From positions 2,018 through 43,628 of the forward strand of contig CAJTSU010000009.1 of the NCBI GenBank assembly GCA_910579055.1: a stretch of 41,611 nucleotides of DNA. The letters are read 5' to 3'. The stretch is from an uncultured Mailhella sp. (GTDB taxonomy: Bacteria; Desulfobacterota; Desulfovibrionia; Desulfovibrionales; Desulfovibrionaceae). This document shows positions 1 to 8,543 of the stretch, one piece after another (position 1 is the first letter of the stretch; every line of letters begins with the position of its first letter). Made by a program: the position numbers and the translations under genes. The notes beneath the pieces were generated by a model. That model had not been told where the DNA came from. It ran no database searches and saw nothing but the letters and a program-made list of their open reading frames with translations.

Positions 1-1185
1 CTTGTCTTCATCCGACAGTTCATCCATGCCGAGAATGGCAATGATGTCCTGCAAGTCCTTGTATTTCTGCAATACCTGCTGCACCTGACGAGCCACAGAG
101 TAATGTTCCACACCCACAACATTGGGGTCGAGGATACGGGAAGTGGAGTCAAGCGGGTCCACGGCAGGGTAGATGCCCAATTCGGAAATGGCGCGCGAAA
201 GCACCAGCGTTCCGTCAAGGTGGGCAAAGGTCGTGGCGGGCGCGGGGTCGGTCAAGTCGTCAGCGGGCACATATACGGCCTGCACGGAAGTGATGGAACC
301 CGCCTGCGTGGAGGTGATACGTTCCTGCAGGGAACCGAGGTCTGTGCCGAGCGTAGGCTGATACCCCACGGCGGAAGGCATACGGCCCAGCAATGCAGAC
401 ACTTCCGACCCGGCCTGAGTAAAGCGGAAAATATTGTCAATGAAGAGAAGCACGTCCTGGTGTTCCTCATCACGGAAATATTCCGCACAGGCCAGCGCGG
501 TCAAAGCCACACGGGCACGCGCTCCGGGGGGCTCGTTCATCTGCCCGTACACAAGCACGGCCCGCTCCAGAACCCCGGCATCCTTCAATTCATGGTAAAG
601 GTCGTTGCCTTCACGAGTGCGCTCGCCTACGCCCGCAAACACGGAGTTGCCGCCGTGCTGCTTGGCGATGTTGTTGATCATTTCCATGAGCACAACAGTT
701 TTGCCCACGCCGGCACCGCCAAAGAGGCCGATTTTGCCCCCCTTGGGGAAGGGAATAAGCAAATCCACGACCTTGATGCCGGTTTCCAGCAACTCAACAT
801 CCGTATTCTGATCCGTGAAGGACGGAGCGGGGCGGTGAATGGGAAGGTGCTTGTCGGTGTCAATGGGGCCAAGGCCGTCCACGGGCTGCCCGACAACATT
901 CAGAATACGGCCAATGGCGGCCTTGCCCACCGGGGCCATGATCGGCGCTCCGGTGTCAACCGCTTCCATGCCGCGTACAAGACCGTCCGTGGCGTCCATG
1001 GCGATGGTGCGCACAACATTGTTACCCAGGTGCTGGGCTACTTCACACACCAGCTCGGGCGCGTTTGGATTATTGACGTTTTTGATCACAAGGGCGTTGA
1101 AGATGTTGGGGAGCTTCCCGTCCGGGAAGGCCACGTCCACAACAGCGCCAATGACCTGTACAATTTGGCCTGTGTTAGCTGTCAT
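1..1185 (-). CDS. atpD: F1F0 ATP synthase subunit beta, partial (C-terminus beyond window edge)
   Basis: Catalytic beta subunit of the F1 head, which makes or hydrolyses ATP at the alpha/beta interfaces on the cytoplasmic side of the membrane. The frame opens with MTANTGQIVQVIGAVVDVAF, a typical beta N-terminal barrel. It has the P-loop GGAGVGKT at residues 156-163, the catalytic GERTREGNDLY segment near 187 and the NIFRFTQAGSEVSALLGRMPS region. The 395 codons present run off the left edge at ELSDEDK, so roughly 70-80 residues should lie outside. The ATG at 1185 is preceded by an AGGAG sequence and lies 15 nt after the gamma gene. It is the most distal subunit gene visible; atpC (epsilon) is expected next but is not in the window. 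Confidence 0.98.
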   Translation of the reverse strand, partial: MTANTGQIVQVIGAVVDVAFPDGKLPNIFNALVIKNVNNPNAPELVCEVAQHLGNNVVRTIAMDATDGLVRGMEAVDTGAPIMAPVGKAAIGRILNVVGQPVDGLGPIDTDKHLPIHRPAPSFTDQNTDVELLETGIKVVDLLIPFPKGGKIGLFGGAGVGKTVVLMEMINNIAKQHGGNSVFAGVGERTREGNDLYHELKDAGVLERAVLVYGQMNEPPGARARVALTALACAEYFRDEEHQDVLLFIDNIFRFTQAGSEVSALLGRMPSAVGYQPTLGTDLGSLQERITSTQAGSITSVQAVYVPADDLTDPAPATTFAHLDGTLVLSRAISELGIYPAVDPLDSTSRILDPNVVGVEHYSVARQVQQVLQKYKDLQDIIAILGMDELSDEDK

Positions 1186-1200
1186 GCCTTAATGCTCCTA

Positions 1201-2082
1201 CTACTGGCTTTGCAGCGCATTGGCGCCGCCGACGATATCCATGAGGTCGTTAGTGATCGAAGCCTGGCGCGTTTTGTTGTACAGAAGCGTCAAAGATTCA
1301 ATCAGTTCGTCACAGTTGCGCGTCGCGTTGTCCATGGCGGCCATGCGCGCGGCGTTTTCACTGGCGGAAGTGTCCAGCAGACCGCGATAAATCTGCACAT
1401 TGACATAACGCGGCAGAAGTTCGGACAGCAGGACTTCGACCTTGGGCTCGTATACATACACCGTTGCGCCGGAGGCATCCTCCTCGTTCTGCGCAGCCGC
1501 GGGAACGACGGGAAGCAGCGGCATGGCGGTAGCCACCTGACGGGACATGCTCACGAATTCGCTGTACACCAGATGCACTTCGTCGGCTTCGCCGGAACTA
1601 TACATCTGAGAAATGCGATTGCCCAGATGGGCTGCCAGTTGAAAGTTGAAACTGCCCATGACATCGGGAAAGGCGTCCAGAAGTTCCCAGGAGGATTTGC
1701 GCACCGCATCGCGGGCCTTGCGTCCCACACACAGAAACTTGACCGTCTTGCCTTCGGCCTCGCGGGCTTTCGCCAGCTGCTGAGCGGCAGTAATAAGGTT
1801 GACATTGAAGCCACCGCACAAGCCGCGATCGGAAGAAACCAGCAGGATCACCGCAATCTTCGGCTTGTCGTGGACCTGAAGCAGCGGGTGGGCCGCTCCA
1901 TCTGTTCTTGCCGCAAGATCCCCCAGCATTTGCCCGAACTTCTCGGCATAGGGCCGGAACCGTTCAATGCGCGACTGCGCACCACGCAGCTTGGACGAAG
2001 CCACCATGCCCATGGCCCTGGTGATTTGCTTCGTTTTGCCCACACCGGCAATCTGGAGTTTTACATCTTTCAGCGAAGGCAT
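1201..2082 (-). CDS. atpG: F1F0 ATP synthase subunit gamma
   Basis: Central rotor shaft of F1, coupling c-ring rotation to the beta catalytic cycle. The 293-residue protein has the normal family length. It starts MPSLKDVKLQIAGVGKTKQITRAMGMVASSKL, the conserved N-terminal helix that enters the alpha3beta3 cavity, and ends with the matching C-terminal helix (AMDNATRNCDELIESLTLLYNKTRQASITNDLMDIVGGANAL). The SDRGLCGGFN segment in the middle domain is a family signature. It lies 3 nt downstream of atpA and 15 nt upstream of atpD in the same operon. Confidence 0.98.
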   Translation of the reverse strand: MPSLKDVKLQIAGVGKTKQITRAMGMVASSKLRGAQSRIERFRPYAEKFGQMLGDLAARTDGAAHPLLQVHDKPKIAVILLVSSDRGLCGGFNVNLITAAQQLAKAREAEGKTVKFLCVGRKARDAVRKSSWELLDAFPDVMGSFNFQLAAHLGNRISQMYSSGEADEVHLVYSEFVSMSRQVATAMPLLPVVPAAAQNEEDASGATVYVYEPKVEVLLSELLPRYVNVQIYRGLLDTSASENAARMAAMDNATRNCDELIESLTLLYNKTRQASITNDLMDIVGGANALQSQ

Positions 2083-2085
2083 GAA

Positions 2086-3600
2086 TTACTCCTGCGCCTG
2101 GAAGGATGCCTTGAACTCTTCAATGGCGGCATTGAGCCGCGCTTCCAAATCGTCGTCCAGCTTCTTGCGCTCGCGGATATCCTGGAGGATATCAGGTTTG
2201 GCGCTGCGAAGCATTTCCAGCAGCCCCCTTTCAAAGGGAAGAACCTTGCTCACTTCGATATTGTCGAGGTGACCGCGTGTGGCGGCGAAGATTGACGCCA
2301 CCTGTTCTTCGGTCGGCATGGGCTGGTACTGGGGCTGCTTCAGCAATTCGGTCATGCGTGCGCCGCGGGCCAAAGTAGCCTGGGTCGCCTTGTCCAGATC
2401 GGAACCGAATTGGGCAAAAGCGGCCATTTCACGATACTGGGCAAGATCGAGGCGCAAGGTGCCCGCTACCTGTTTCATTGCCTTGATCTGAGCCGCGCCG
2501 CCCACGCGGGACACGGAAATGCCCACGTTGATGGCCGGGCGGATACCGGCGTTGAACAGGTTGGATTCAAGGAAGACCTGACCATCGGTGATGGAAATCA
2601 CGTTGGTCGGAATATACGCGGAAACGTCGCCGGCCTGCGTTTCAATAACGGGCAAAGCCGTCAGAGACCCTGCGCCCAGCTCGTCGCTCAGCTTGGCCGC
2701 GCGTTCGAGCAGGCGGGAGTGCAGGTAGAACACGTCGCCGGGGAAGGCTTCACGTCCCGGAGGACGACGGAGCAGCAGGGACATCTGGCGATACGCCACA
2801 GCCTGTTTGGAAAGGTCGTCGTAAATGATGAGCGCGTGCCTGCCGCTGTCACGGTAGTACTCCGCCATTGTGCAACCGGCGTAGGCTGCAATATATTGCA
2901 GAGGCGCGGGTTCGGAAGCCGAGGCTGAGATAATGGTGGTGTATTCCATCGCCCCGTATTTACGCAGGGTTTCCGCCACAAGAGCCACCGTGGACTTCTT
3001 CTGGCCAATGGCCACATAGAAGCAATGCACGTCGGTATTTTTCTGGGCGAGAATGGCGTCCACGCACACGGCGGTCTTGCCGACCTGACGGTCACCGATA
3101 ATCAGTTCGCGCTGACCGCGTCCGATAGGCGTAATAGCGTCAATGGCCTTGATGCCGGTCACCATGGGCTCGTGTACGCTCTTGCGGGACATGAGCCCCG
3201 GAGCCTTGAGCTCCACCGGGCGGCTTTCGTCTGTTTCAACGGGGCCCATGCCGTCCAGCGGCTGCCCCAGGGGGTTCAGCACGCGACCGACCACAGCCTC
3301 GCCGACGGGCACGGAGAAAATCTTCCCGGTACGCTTGACCGGATCCCCTTCCTTGATGCCGGTATCATCGCCCAAAAGCGCGACACCGACATTGTCTTCT
3401 TCGAGGTTGAGCACCATGCCCATGACTCCGCCGGGAAACTCGAGCAGTTCCATGGACATGGCGTTATTGACCCCATACACGCGGGCAATGCCGTCCCCCA
3501 CGTACAGTACGGTGCCAGTCTCGCTCATTTCCACGCGCTGGTCGTAGTTGCGGATTTGATCCTCGATGATCTTTCCGATCTCTTCAGCCTTGATGTGCAT
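2086..3600 (-). CDS. atpA: F1F0 ATP synthase subunit alpha
   Basis: Non-catalytic nucleotide-binding subunit of F1. At 504 residues it has the usual length. The N-terminus MHIKAEEIGKIIEDQIRNYDQRVEMSETGTVLYVGDGIARVYG is characteristic. The P-loop GDRQVGKTAV is present, as are the alpha-specific AIDAITPIGRGQRELI segment and the SVSRVGGAAQIKAMKQVAGTLRLDLAQYRE signature that contributes an arginine to the catalytic site of beta. The ATG at 3600 follows the delta stop by 3 nt. Confidence 0.98.
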   Translation of the reverse strand: MHIKAEEIGKIIEDQIRNYDQRVEMSETGTVLYVGDGIARVYGVNNAMSMELLEFPGGVMGMVLNLEEDNVGVALLGDDTGIKEGDPVKRTGKIFSVPVGEAVVGRVLNPLGQPLDGMGPVETDESRPVELKAPGLMSRKSVHEPMVTGIKAIDAITPIGRGQRELIIGDRQVGKTAVCVDAILAQKNTDVHCFYVAIGQKKSTVALVAETLRKYGAMEYTTIISASASEPAPLQYIAAYAGCTMAEYYRDSGRHALIIYDDLSKQAVAYRQMSLLLRRPPGREAFPGDVFYLHSRLLERAAKLSDELGAGSLTALPVIETQAGDVSAYIPTNVISITDGQVFLESNLFNAGIRPAINVGISVSRVGGAAQIKAMKQVAGTLRLDLAQYREMAAFAQFGSDLDKATQATLARGARMTELLKQPQYQPMPTEEQVASIFAATRGHLDNIEVSKVLPFERGLLEMLRSAKPDILQDIRERKKLDDDLEARLNAAIEEFKASFQAQE

Positions 3601-3603
3601 GGC

Positions 3604-4155
3604 TTACTCACCCCTCTTGATGGATTCCCTGAGGTTATCGAGCTGCGCGCGCAGGCTCGCGTCCAGAACGGTATCTCCCATTTTGAGCACAAGGCCGCCC
3701 AAAATGGCGGGATCTGCCGCCCAGGCAAGTTCGAGCTTGCGCCCTGTTTGTGATTCCAGCCGCGCTTTGATCTCTGCTTTGCGTTTGGCGTCGAGTTCGA
3801 CCGCCGTGGTCAGCACACCGCGGCAAATACCTTTGGCCTTATCGAGCAAAGCGCTGTAATCCGCCGCAATGGCGGACAACAGCGGCAGACGGTCCTTGTC
3901 CGCCAGCAGTTCACAAAAACGCCGCTCCATCGTGCCGCCCCCGGCCTTTTCGAGCAGGGCCAGCACAACGTTCTTTTTCTCTTCCACACTGAGCACGGGG
4001 TTGCGAAAGGCGTCCGCAAGCGTGCGGGACTCCTCCACCGCTTCACCCAGAGCATTCAACGTAGCGGCATAGCGCTCCATTTCCTTTTCACCGGCTTCTC
4101 TGCCGAGAGCAAAAAGTGCGGAAGCATAACGCCGGGACACGACATTGCCAATCAC
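3604..4155 (-). CDS. atpH: F1F0 ATP synthase subunit delta
   Basis: Peripheral-stalk subunit that joins the b/b' dimer to the top of F1. The 183-residue protein begins VSRRYASALFALGREAGEKE, the standard delta/OSCP N-terminal helix bundle, and ends with the conserved region ILGGLVLKMGDTVLDASLRAQLDNLRESI. The start is GTG at 4155, overlapping the atpF stop as GTGA, which points to translational coupling of b and delta. Confidence 0.96.
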   Translation of the reverse strand: MIGNVVSRRYASALFALGREAGEKEMERYAATLNALGEAVEESRTLADAFRNPVLSVEEKKNVVLALLEKAGGGTMERRFCELLADKDRLPLLSAIAADYSALLDKAKGICRGVLTTAVELDAKRKAEIKARLESQTGRKLELAWAADPAILGGLVLKMGDTVLDASLRAQLDNLRESIKRGE

Positions 4156-4712
4156 TGGAGCACCACCTTGGTCAGCGATTTGTCAATGAGCTTCTGATGC
4201 TCGGCTGCATCGAGCTTTTTCATCAGCCCCTGTTCCATGGCCCTGACAATTTCATCGGCCAGACCGGCGCGGATGGCGTCGAACTCGGACTTCCCCTCCT
4301 GTTCGGCGCTGCGGCGGGCCTGTTCAAGAATCTGAGCGGCCTGCTTTTCCGCGTCAGCCAAAATGGCGGCCTTCAGTCTTTCAGCCTGGGCCTTGCCTTC
4401 AGCAAGCAAGTTTTCGCATTCCTGTTCCACGCCCGCGACACGCCGCTCCACATCGGCCAGATGCTCCGCGGCTTCCTTTTTCAGGCGTTCCAGTTCAGCC
4501 GATTCATGAGCGATAGCCTCACGGTGCCCGATGAAAAACTTTTTGATGAGCGCACCGGCGGCATACCAAATAATGCCGATAAAGATGATGACGTTCAGCA
4601 CACGCAACGCAAAGTTGTCCCAGGCCAGAACGTGTTCGTCCGCCGCCATGGCGTGACCCGAGGCGGCAAGCACCGCCATGAAAGCGGCCAGAGATAGCAC
4701 CAGTTTTCGCAC
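4152..4712 (-). CDS. atpF: F1F0 ATP synthase subunit b, with N-terminal signal-like segment
   Basis: Stator subunit. I place the start at the GTG at 4712 because AAGGAG sits six bases before it; an earlier in-frame GTG at 4742 overlaps the atpF' stop but has no comparable ribosome site. From 4712 the protein is 186 residues. It starts with a signal-peptide-like stretch (RKLVLSLAAFMAVLAASGHAMA), then a membrane helix (FALRVLNVIIFIGIIWYAAGALI), then a long charged, Ala/Glu/Lys-rich coiled coil. A signal-like segment before the membrane helix is known in some deltaproteobacterial b subunits. Its stop overlaps atpH. Confidence 0.93.
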   Translation of the reverse strand: MRKLVLSLAAFMAVLAASGHAMAADEHVLAWDNFALRVLNVIIFIGIIWYAAGALIKKFFIGHREAIAHESAELERLKKEAAEHLADVERRVAGVEQECENLLAEGKAQAERLKAAILADAEKQAAQILEQARRSAEQEGKSEFDAIRAGLADEIVRAMEQGLMKKLDAAEHQKLIDKSLTKVVLQ

Positions 4713-4738
4713 GCTGTTCTCCTTACGAATGAGCCGGG

Positions 4739-5158
4739 TCACACGCCGAGCACCTTACCGATGGCGCTTTCAGCATAAGCGGCCACCCTGCCTTCCAGTT
4801 CCCGCCGGGCGGCGGCGCTTTCTTCACGCATACGCTCCGTGGCGTTCTGCCGGATTGTACGGGCCTCCGCTCCGACGGCCTCCAGATGTTTCTGAGCCTC
4901 CCGTTCACCGGCCTTTTTGGCCGCATCACGGGAAGACGCCATCTGAGCGCGGGCCTGAACAAGCCGCGCTTCATAGCTTTCCAGCTTGCGCGCGGCAATG
5001 TCTTTCATGCTGCCTGCGTCCCCGGCAAGCGCCGCGTTATGGGCGCGGCGGCGGGCCAGTACTTCCCGGATGGGGCGAATGATCAGCACATTCAGAATAA
5101 ACAGCGTGATGAGAAAGTTCACCACCTGAAAAACAAGAGTTATGTCAATACTGATCAC
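4739..5158 (-). CDS. atpF': F1F0 ATP synthase subunit b' (second b-type stator subunit)
   Basis: Membrane-anchored stator subunit that would pair with atpF. From the GTG at 5158 it is 139 residues: ISIDITLVFQVVNFLITLFI as the single membrane helix, then NVLIIRPIREVLARRRAHN and a charged Ala-rich coiled coil to the C-terminus. GGAGG lies about ten bases upstream of this GTG. A TTG at 5179 is the only earlier in-frame option and would place the SD inside the gene, so I reject it. This is the first gene of the operon. No atpI, atpB (a) or atpE (c) gene precedes it, as in the split ATP synthase loci known from Desulfovibrio. Confidence 0.92.
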   Translation of the reverse strand: MISIDITLVFQVVNFLITLFILNVLIIRPIREVLARRRAHNAALAGDAGSMKDIAARKLESYEARLVQARAQMASSRDAAKKAGEREAQKHLEAVGAEARTIRQNATERMREESAAARRELEGRVAAYAESAIGKVLGV

Positions 5159-5247
5159 GTCTGAGCATCCTCCGCGCAAAAGTTGCGTTCTTCACGGGCA
5201 TCCGCACTTTTGCGTACTCCCGCACCTGTAACCGTCCGGCTCGTTAG

Positions 5248-5276
5248 AAACTACATATTTTGCGGCGCAATGTCAA
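5248..5276 (-). promoter_or_regulatory. sigma-70-type promoter of the atp operon
   Basis: On the minus strand a perfect -35 TTGACA (5271-5276) is followed by a 17-base spacer and a weaker -10 TAGTTT (5248-5253). It is about 90 bases upstream of the atpF' start codon. This is a sequence match only. Confidence 0.5.
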
Positions 5277-5350
5277 AGCTCTCCTGCAAAAAACCGGGCT
5301 ACCTTCACAAACTTGTTATCCCGCGCTTCCAGAGGATTATGATGTTATGA

Positions 5351-5381
5351 GCACTGCGCAACATGAAATGTTGCGGAGTGC
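5351..5381. repeat. intergenic hairpin, 14-bp arms with one mismatch, GAA loop
   Basis: Left arm GCACTGCGCAACAT, right arm ATGTTGCGGAGTGC, three-base loop. No T-run follows on either strand, so a simple intrinsic terminator is unlikely. Confidence 0.7.
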
Positions 5382-5454
5382 GAGCCGCCAGACGCAAGCC
5401 GGGCGCGGTGGCATGGCCGGGGTCTCCCGCTGAAGCCACGCTTTCGGCGAAACG

Positions 5455-5498
5455 ATACGCTCCGCGCAGCGCTGTCAACACGATTCTATGACAGAGCC
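5455..5498 (-). repeat. dispersed repeat copy 1 (starts GGCTCTGTCATAGAATCG on the minus strand)
   Basis: Read on the minus strand, this 44-base segment matches 9771-9814 at 40 of 44 positions. A more diverged relative is at 12565-12600. The copies lie only in gene-free stretches. The GGCTCTGT start resembles the ends of some insertion sequences, but no transposase is attached. Confidence 0.65.
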
Positions 5499-5546
5499 AA
5501 CCGAAAATGCTCTGACGCAGCCCATATGCTTTGCAGAACACCTGAA

Positions 5547-5569
5547 GGCTGCTGACCTTATCAGCAGCC
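5547..5569. repeat. intergenic hairpin, perfect 9-bp arms
   Basis: GGCTGCTGA, loop CCTTA, TCAGCAGCC. No T-run follows. Confidence 0.7.
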
Positions 5570-5826
5570 CGAGAATGTTAACAAAGTCAACGCAAGCGGA
5601 AATCAGGAGCAGGCCGCAGCTTGGCCGTGCCGTTAACCGGCCGGAGGCTGCCCGGAAAGGAATTCATTTCAGAGCAGTTTGACATTGAAATTATACATGA
5701 CATTCAGCCATTTCCCGCACAGCCCCGCGTAAAGCCGGAGCGAGCCTCGCTTTCCTGACGGAGCCGCCGGGAAGAACCTGCCTTTAATGTTTCCCGCCCC
5801 TTCCCTTCTGCTATTTTCTCTTTACC

Positions 5827-8487
5827 TCACTCGGCGAGTTTCGCCTTAAGGAGTTCAAGGGCTTCATCAATGCCGGCCGGATTGCTTCCTCCGGACTGAG
5901 CCATATCCGGGCGTCCGCCGCCGGAACCGCCCACCGGGGCGGAAATGGCCTTGATCAGATCCGGCGCGGTAAAACGGGTATGCAGATCCTTGGAGACGTA
6001 CAGGATAAGCTGCGCTTTGCCGTTATCTTCAGCAGCCAGGCAGGCCACGCCCGAAGGCAGTTTGGAGCGCACGTCGTCCATGACTTCGCGCAGGGCCTTC
6101 ATGCCCATGTTCCCCACTTTCGCGGCCAGCAGCCTTACGCCGCCCACTTCAACCACAGCGTCCATGACATTGCCGGAACCGCCGGATTGGGTCTGCGCCT
6201 TTTCCAGCTCCTTGCGCAGGGTCTTGACTTCTTTCTGAAGGGCATCCACGCGGGCAGGCAGCTCGCCGGGACGGGCCTTGAGCCGGGCCGCAAGTTCCGC
6301 AAGTTCCTGCCGCTGCTCCTGGAGCAGCTTCAGGCTATTCCAGCCCGCAGCAGCTTCAATGCGGCGGACCCCGGCGGCTACGCCGGACTCGGAAAGAATA
6401 ACAAACGCGCCCGCCTGTCCGGTACGGGACAGATGCGTGCCGCCGCACAGTTCCACGGAAGCCGGGTCACTTCCTGCCTCCCCCACGGAAACCACGCGCA
6501 CTATGTCGCCGTATTTTTCATCGAACAGGGCCATGGCGCCGGAGCCCACAGCCTCATCATGCGCCATTTCTTTGGTGGAAACAGGGTAATCCGCCAGAAT
6601 GAGGCGGTTCACCTCCGCCTCGATGGCGGCCAGTTCATCCGGCTTCACCGCCGCAATATGGGAGAAGTCAAAACGCAGACGATCCGGCGCGACCAGCGAA
6701 CCGGCCTGGTGCACATGCGTGCCCAGTACCTTGCGCAACGCGGCGTGCAGCAGATGCGTGGACGTATGGTTGCGGGCGGAGGCCATGCGCGCGCCCTCCT
6801 GCACTGTCAGTTTTACTTCCTGATCGGGCAGGATTTCACCTTCCTTCACTTCCACATGATGGGCGATAATCTTTTGCAGAGGCTTGATGGTATCGATCAC
6901 TTCGGCCTTGCCACCGGGGAATTCCAGCAGCCCGGTATCGCCGCTCTGGCCGCCGGATGCGCCGTAGAACGGCGTGCGCGCGGTGATCACATAGCCTCTG
7001 GAGGCAGCCGGAAGAACATCTACCGGCAGTGCTTCTTCATCCAGCAGGGCCACAATACGGCTCTCGCCGCACAGCGAATCATACCCGAAGAACTCGGACT
7101 GCACGCCTTCATCCTGAAGCGCCTGGAAGCGGGCCGGCACGTCGCTGCCGCTTTTATCCTTGCGGGCCGCGCGGGCACGCGCCTTCTGTTCCTTCATGTG
7201 GCCGATGAAACCCTCGGTATCCACAGAGAAGCCGCGCTTGACAGCCGCGTCCTCCACGATGTCAAGGGGGAAGCCGTAGGTGTCATAAAGCCGGAACGCC
7301 ACTTCGCCGGAAAGCACCCTGTCGCCCGTTTTTTCCAGCGCGACCAGCTCCTCTTCCAGCAAGGCCAGGCCCTTGTCCAGAGTCAGGCGGAAACGATCCT
7401 CTTCCTCGTGCACCACACGCTCAAGAAATTCGGCATTGCCCTTCAGTTCGGGATAAGCGTCGCCCATCAGATCCACAACCTTGGACACGGACTTGTACAT
7501 GAACGCTTCGTGCAGGCCCATGAGGGTGCCGAAGCGCAATGCGCGGCGGATGAGACGGCGCAGTACATAGCCCCGCCCTTCATTTGAGGGCAAAATGCCT
7601 TCGGAAATAAGAAAGGCCGCGGCACGGCTGTGGTCTGCAATGACGCGCAGGGCAGTATCCACATCATTGGTGTCCGGCGCGCTGTGGCTGTAGCTTACGC
7701 CCGCGATGGAAGCGGTATATTCGATAAGCTCAAGGAACAGATCACAATCAAAGTTGGAGCGTTTGCCCTGACACACAGCGGCCACGCGCTCCAGCCCCAT
7801 GCCGGTGTCAATGTTGGGATGTTCCAGCGGCACACGGCGGCCGTCCGGCAGTTGATCGAACTGGGTGAACACCAGGTTCCAGATTTCCAGAAAACGGTCG
7901 CAATCACACTTGCCGATACCGCAATCCGGGCCGCAGGCCATGTCTTCGCCCTGATCGATGTAAATTTCCGAACAGGGGCCGCAAGGGCCGGTGTCCCCCA
8001 TGGTCCAGAAATTATCCTTCTCTCCCATGCGGGTGATGCGATCCGGGGTCAGACCGGCGATCTTCTGCCACAACGCAAACGCTTCATCGTCCTCGCGAAA
8101 CACGGTGACATAAAGCTTTTCCCTCGGCAGACCAAGTTCCTCGGTGACAAACTGCCAGGCCCAGCGAATGGCGTCTTCCTTAAAATAGTCGCCAAACGAA
8201 AAGTTCCCCAGCATTTCAAAAAAGGTGTGGTGGCGCGCCGTACGGCCCACATTTTCCAGGTCATTGTGCTTGCCGCTCACGCGCAGACACTTCTGGGCCG
8301 TGGCAGCGCGCTTGTACGAGCGGATTTCCTGCCCGAGAAAGCACTTCTTGAACTGCACCATGCCCGCATTGGTGAACAACAGGGTGGGGTCCTCGCGCGG
8401 CACAAGAGAAGAGGAAGCCACCACAGCGTGGCCATGTTTATTGAAGAAATCCAGATACTTCTGACGAATTTCCTGAGCGGTGAACAT
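5827..8487 (-). CDS. alaS: alanyl-tRNA synthetase
   Basis: Charges tRNA-Ala and clears mischarged Ser/Gly. I start it at the ATG at 8487 (MFTAQEIRQKYLDFFNKHGH), the usual AlaRS opening; GGGGAGG lies just before it. The 886 residues match the family. Domains in order: class II catalytic core with TLLFTNAGMVQFK and FFEMLGNFSFGDYF; the tRNA-recognition region; an editing domain with HTSTHLLHAALR and CGGTHLSRTGQAG, the zinc-type HxxxH and CxxxH motifs; a short coiled coil; and the DHHA1-like C-terminus with the glycine-rich GGSGGGRPDMAQSGG. It is directly downstream of recA, with an intrinsic terminator between them. Confidence 0.98.
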   Translation of the reverse strand: MFTAQEIRQKYLDFFNKHGHAVVASSSLVPREDPTLLFTNAGMVQFKKCFLGQEIRSYKRAATAQKCLRVSGKHNDLENVGRTARHHTFFEMLGNFSFGDYFKEDAIRWAWQFVTEELGLPREKLYVTVFREDDEAFALWQKIAGLTPDRITRMGEKDNFWTMGDTGPCGPCSEIYIDQGEDMACGPDCGIGKCDCDRFLEIWNLVFTQFDQLPDGRRVPLEHPNIDTGMGLERVAAVCQGKRSNFDCDLFLELIEYTASIAGVSYSHSAPDTNDVDTALRVIADHSRAAAFLISEGILPSNEGRGYVLRRLIRRALRFGTLMGLHEAFMYKSVSKVVDLMGDAYPELKGNAEFLERVVHEEEDRFRLTLDKGLALLEEELVALEKTGDRVLSGEVAFRLYDTYGFPLDIVEDAAVKRGFSVDTEGFIGHMKEQKARARAARKDKSGSDVPARFQALQDEGVQSEFFGYDSLCGESRIVALLDEEALPVDVLPAASRGYVITARTPFYGASGGQSGDTGLLEFPGGKAEVIDTIKPLQKIIAHHVEVKEGEILPDQEVKLTVQEGARMASARNHTSTHLLHAALRKVLGTHVHQAGSLVAPDRLRFDFSHIAAVKPDELAAIEAEVNRLILADYPVSTKEMAHDEAVGSGAMALFDEKYGDIVRVVSVGEAGSDPASVELCGGTHLSRTGQAGAFVILSESGVAAGVRRIEAAAGWNSLKLLQEQRQELAELAARLKARPGELPARVDALQKEVKTLRKELEKAQTQSGGSGNVMDAVVEVGGVRLLAAKVGNMGMKALREVMDDVRSKLPSGVACLAAEDNGKAQLILYVSKDLHTRFTAPDLIKAISAPVGGSGGGRPDMAQSGGSNPAGIDEALELLKAKLAE

Positions 8488-8499
8488 ATGCCTCCCCAA

Positions 8500-8530
8500 A
8501 AGAAAAGCGTCCCGGACAAGGCCGGGACGC
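8500..8530 (-). terminator. intrinsic terminator after recA
   Basis: On the minus strand GCGTCCCGG, loop CCTTGT, CCGGGACGC, then TTTTCTTTT: a 9-bp GC-rich stem with a T-rich tail. It lies between the recA stop (8544) and the alaS start (8487). Only about a dozen bases separate the tail from the alaS ribosome site, so there is no room for a separate alaS promoter after it. Confidence 0.85.
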
Positions 8531-8543
8531 CGGTTGAACAGCG

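Larger units (their letters stand above)
5159..5826. other. 668-base gene-free region between alaS end and atp operon
   Basis: I see no convincing gene. The right-hand part receives the 3' end of alaS; I find no clear intrinsic terminator there. The left end carries the atp promoter. Between them lie a 14-bp imperfect hairpin at 5351-5381, a perfect 9-bp hairpin at 5547-5569 and one copy of a dispersed 44-base repeat at 5455-5498. Short open frames here (for example on plus 5488-5682) share a stretch reading RPQLGRAVNR with a frame in the recA upstream gap (RPRLGRAVKR). That suggests a shared non-coding or decayed repeat rather than two genes. Confidence 0.6.

Noticed and set aside
103..2295. 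730-codon open frame on the plus strand
   Set aside because: Exactly opposite atpD, atpG and atpA, no family resemblance; a shadow of GC-rich coding sequence.
5980..7587. 535-codon open frame on the plus strand
   Set aside because: Opposite alaS; composition typical of an antisense shadow.
8488..8543. T-box or other riboswitch controlling alaS
   Set aside because: The 56-base gap is filled by a simple terminator and the SD; no room for a T-box stem I or antiterminator.
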